A stretch of DNA of 7,124 nt. Origin: UBA4717 sp002404395 (lineage in GTDB: Bacteria; Bacillota; Clostridia; Oscillospirales; CAG-272). Below the pieces are notes generated by a model. The model worked only from the letters and a program-made list of their open reading frames with translations. It was not told the DNA's origin and made no database searches. Location of the stretch: assembly GCA_937902275.1 (NCBI GenBank), contig CALFNW010000079.1:1-7124 (forward strand). The letters are read 5' to 3'. Below, piece after piece: positions 5,749-7,124 of the stretch (position 1 is the stretch's first letter; each line of letters begins with the position of its first letter). The position numbers were made by a program, and so were the translations under genes.

Positions 5749-6486
5749 ATGAACTTTAAAAACAGATGCGCGCTTATTACCGGTGCGGCGGTAGGGATCG
5801 GCCGCGCCTGCGCGTTTGAATTTGCCGAAGCGGGAGCCTCGCTTGCCCTTTACGACATAGACGAGAGCGGGCTTGAAAAGCTGAAAGGCGAGCTTGCGGT
5901 TTACGGTGTCGAAGTACACACCGCGCGCGTTGACGTGAGCTGTGAGCGCGAGGTCAACGCGGCGTTTAAAGAATCGGAGCAAATGCTCGGTAAACTTGAC
6001 ATTTTGGTCAACAACGCCGGTATCTGGCGTACAAGTAAGCCTTTTCTGGAGATCGACCCCGCAGAGTGGCAAAGATATATCAATATCAACGTCATGGGCA
6101 CGGTGTACGCGACGCGCGCCGCGCTTCCCGGTATGTCAGACCGCGGCTTCGGCAGGATAATCAACGTCGCCTCGGTCGCAGGCACTTACGGAAACGCGAG
6201 AATGACGCAATATTCGGCTACCAAGGGCGCGCTTATCGCAATGACCCGCGCGCTGGCAAAAGAGGTAGCGGATAAGGGAATAACCGTAAACGCCGTCTCA
6301 CCGGGGACGGTCAGCCCCTCGGAGCAGGGCGATATCAACTACACACAGCCGAGCACGATGCAATACGCGGGCAGAACCGGCTCGGGCGCGGAAAACGCCG
6401 CGTTGATCGCCTTTTTGGCGTCCGATGAGGCGGCGTATATTTCGGGGCAGAATATACTTATCGACGGTTGCCGAAAAAATATCTGA
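5749..6486 (+). CDS. Classical short-chain dehydrogenase/reductase (SDR, FabG-like)
   Basis: This is an NAD(P)-dependent oxidoreductase of the Rossmann-fold SDR family, 245 residues, the usual length. Visible motifs: TGaavGIG (residues 11-18, dinucleotide binding), acidic D36 at the end of beta-2 (favours NAD(H) over NADPH), NNAG (88-91), and the catalytic set N114, S142, Y155 and K159 (YSATK). The C-terminal 'AAYISGQNILIDG' is the standard end. ATG 5749 is preceded by AGGAGGTG (5736-5743) with a 5-nt gap; an in-frame ATG at 5707 lacks an RBS and probably lies upstream of the transcript start. The substrate cannot be read from sequence. The divergent AraC regulator suggests an inducible catabolic role (sugar, polyol or sugar acid) rather than fatty-acid synthesis, where fabG sits with fab genes. 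The usual GG before the C-terminus is GC here (IDGC). Confidence 0.93.
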   Translation: MNFKNRCALITGAAVGIGRACAFEFAEAGASLALYDIDESGLEKLKGELAVYGVEVHTARVDVSCEREVNAAFKESEQMLGKLDILVNNAGIWRTSKPFLEIDPAEWQRYININVMGTVYATRAALPGMSDRGFGRIINVASVAGTYGNARMTQYSATKGALIAMTRALAKEVADKGITVNAVSPGTVSPSEQGDINYTQPSTMQYAGRTGSGAENAALIAFLASDEAAYISGQNILIDGCRKNI

Positions 6487-6504
6487 GAAATTTTGCCAAA
6501 AGCC

Positions 6505-6533
6505 TTGACAAACTGTAAAACACGTATTATAAT
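6505..6533 (+). promoter_or_regulatory. Consensus sigma-A promoter of cysK
   Basis: Perfect TTGACA (6505-6510), a 17-bp spacer and perfect TATAAT (6528-6533). The predicted start is near 6540, giving a leader of about 72 nt. The box begins only 18 nt after the dehydrogenase stop and I see no terminator between them. A promoter this strong usually needs a repressor, and an operator-like array overlaps its start. Confidence 0.93.
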
Positions 6534-6556
6534 ACCAACATACCAAGTTGGTAGGT
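6532..6556. promoter_or_regulatory. Operator-like array over the cysK transcription start
   Basis: Two tandem 8-mers, ATACCAAC (6532-6539) and ATACCAAG (6540-6547), run into a perfect inverted repeat TACCAA-G-TTGGTA (6541-6553), then GGT. The array overlaps the last two bases of the -10 and the predicted +1, the classic place for a repressor. Rrf2-family regulators (CymR/IscR types) control cysteine genes in Firmicutes and are the leading candidates, but that assignment is inference. Confidence 0.65.
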
Positions 6557-6584
6557 AATAACTTGAACGCAAAAATAGTGTTTG

Positions 6585-6599
6585 GTCGGCTGAGCCGAC
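6585..6599 (+). other. Leader hairpin adjacent to the cysK ribosome binding site
   Basis: GTCGGC (6585-6590) and GCCGAC (6594-6599) form a 6-bp G+C-rich stem with a TGA loop. It ends one base before the GGGAG Shine-Dalgarno (6601-6605) and lacks a T-run, so it is not a terminator. It could modulate translation or protect the 5' end of the transcript. Confidence 0.5.
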
Positions 6600-6611
6600 A
6601 GGGAGATTGTT

Positions 6612-7124
6612 ATGGCAAAGATCTATAAATCTGCAGATGAACTTATCGGGAAGACCCCGTTGCTTGAACTTACGCATATCGAAAAGAAGTTCGGACTGAA
6701 AGCAAAGCTGCTTGCAAAGCTTGAATACTTTAATCCGGCAGGTTCGGTCAAGGATCGTATCGCAAAGGCGATGGTAGACGACGCAGAAGCCCGCGGATTG
6801 CTTAAGGAAGGCTCGGTCATAATTGAACCTACTTCCGGCAATACCGGCATCGGACTTGCATCGGTCGCCGCGGCGCGCGGATACCGCATAATCATCGTAA
6901 TGCCGGAGACCATGTCGGTCGAGCGCCGTCAGTTAATGAAGGCATACGGCGCGGAGCTTGTGCTCACAGAGGGTGCAAAAGGAATGAAAGGCGCGATCGC
7001 AAAAGCCGAGGAGCTTGCGCGTGAGACACCGAACAGCTTTATACCCGGGCAGTTTGTCAACCCCGCAAATCCGAAGGCGCACTTTGAAACTACAGGACCC
7101 GAAATATACGAGGATACCGACGGG
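6612..7124 (+). CDS. cysK: Cysteine synthase (O-acetylserine sulfhydrylase), 5' part
   Basis: This pyridoxal-phosphate enzyme makes L-cysteine from O-acetyl-L-serine and sulfide. The first 171 codons are present and the frame is open to the right edge; the family is about 300-310 residues, so a little over half is seen. The N-terminal IYKSADELIGKTPLLEL is characteristic. PAGSVKDR carries the PLP Schiff-base lysine (K47), EPTSGNTGIGLA (72-83) is the substrate/phosphate loop, and PETMSVERRQLMKAYGAELVLT and GQFVNPANPKAHFETTGPEI follow as expected for CysK. ATG 6612 has GGGAG (6601-6605) 6 nt upstream. It has its own consensus promoter with an overlapping putative operator, so it is likely repressed when cysteine is plentiful. 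CysM or another beta-family PLP enzyme is the alternative, but the motifs favour CysK. Confidence 0.94.
   Translation, partial: MAKIYKSADELIGKTPLLELTHIEKKFGLKAKLLAKLEYFNPAGSVKDRIAKAMVDDAEARGLLKEGSVIIEPTSGNTGIGLASVAAARGYRIIIVMPETMSVERRQLMKAYGAELVLTEGAKGMKGAIAKAEELARETPNSFIPGQFVNPANPKAHFETTGPEIYEDTDG

Noticed and set aside
6534..6611. Riboswitch or T-box in the cysK leader
   Set aside because: At about 72 nt the leader is too short, with no T-box sequence, no SAM-type core and no terminator/antiterminator pair.

Overview
The window looks like chromosomal DNA from a spore-forming member of the Clostridia, probably an uncultured Oscillospiraceae- or Ruminococcaceae-like gut Firmicute. The evidence is a SipL-type spore-coat morphogenetic protein beside an M23 peptidase tail, an S-layer-homology (SLH) surface protein with clostridial Cys-rich blocks, strong AGGAGG ribosome binding sites, sigma-A-type promoters and moderately G+C-rich coding DNA. 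The species assignment is inference.

Layout from left to right. Positions 2-193 are the C-terminal end of an M23 (LytM/SpoIIQ-like) peptidase, followed by a hairpin terminator. Positions 194-366 are non-coding and hold three copies of TATACTTAAG at an exact 16-bp period. Positions 367-1887 encode a SPOCS/DUF3794 plus LysM protein (SipL), ending in a hairpin. An AT-rich inverted repeat and an extended -10 promoter then lead into two tRNA genes, Leu(CAA) and Val(GAC), closed by a strong terminator. Positions 2378-4700 hold one secreted SLH-domain gene split by a frameshift near 4056-4102: the first part carries the signal peptide, a large unrecognised ectodomain, two Cys-rich blocks and the first SLH repeat, and the second part carries SLH repeats 2 and 3.

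A bidirectional terminator at 4745-4793 separates this gene from a convergent AraC-family regulator (4901-5617, minus strand). The regulator is divergent from a classical short-chain dehydrogenase (5749-6486). The two putative promoters of this pair sit back to back with abutting -35 boxes, which suggests local control of the dehydrogenase by the regulator. The window ends in the first 171 codons of a cysteine synthase (cysK), preceded by a perfect consensus sigma-A promoter whose start region is covered by a TACCAA/TTGGTA operator-like array.

The main items for a second look are the SLH gene frameshift, the 16-bp phased repeat upstream of sipL, the operator-like array at the cysK start site, the abutting divergent promoters, and a T-stem mismatch in the tRNA-Val gene. 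I did not see a clear new multi-gene system; most of the window is ordinary chromosomal content.
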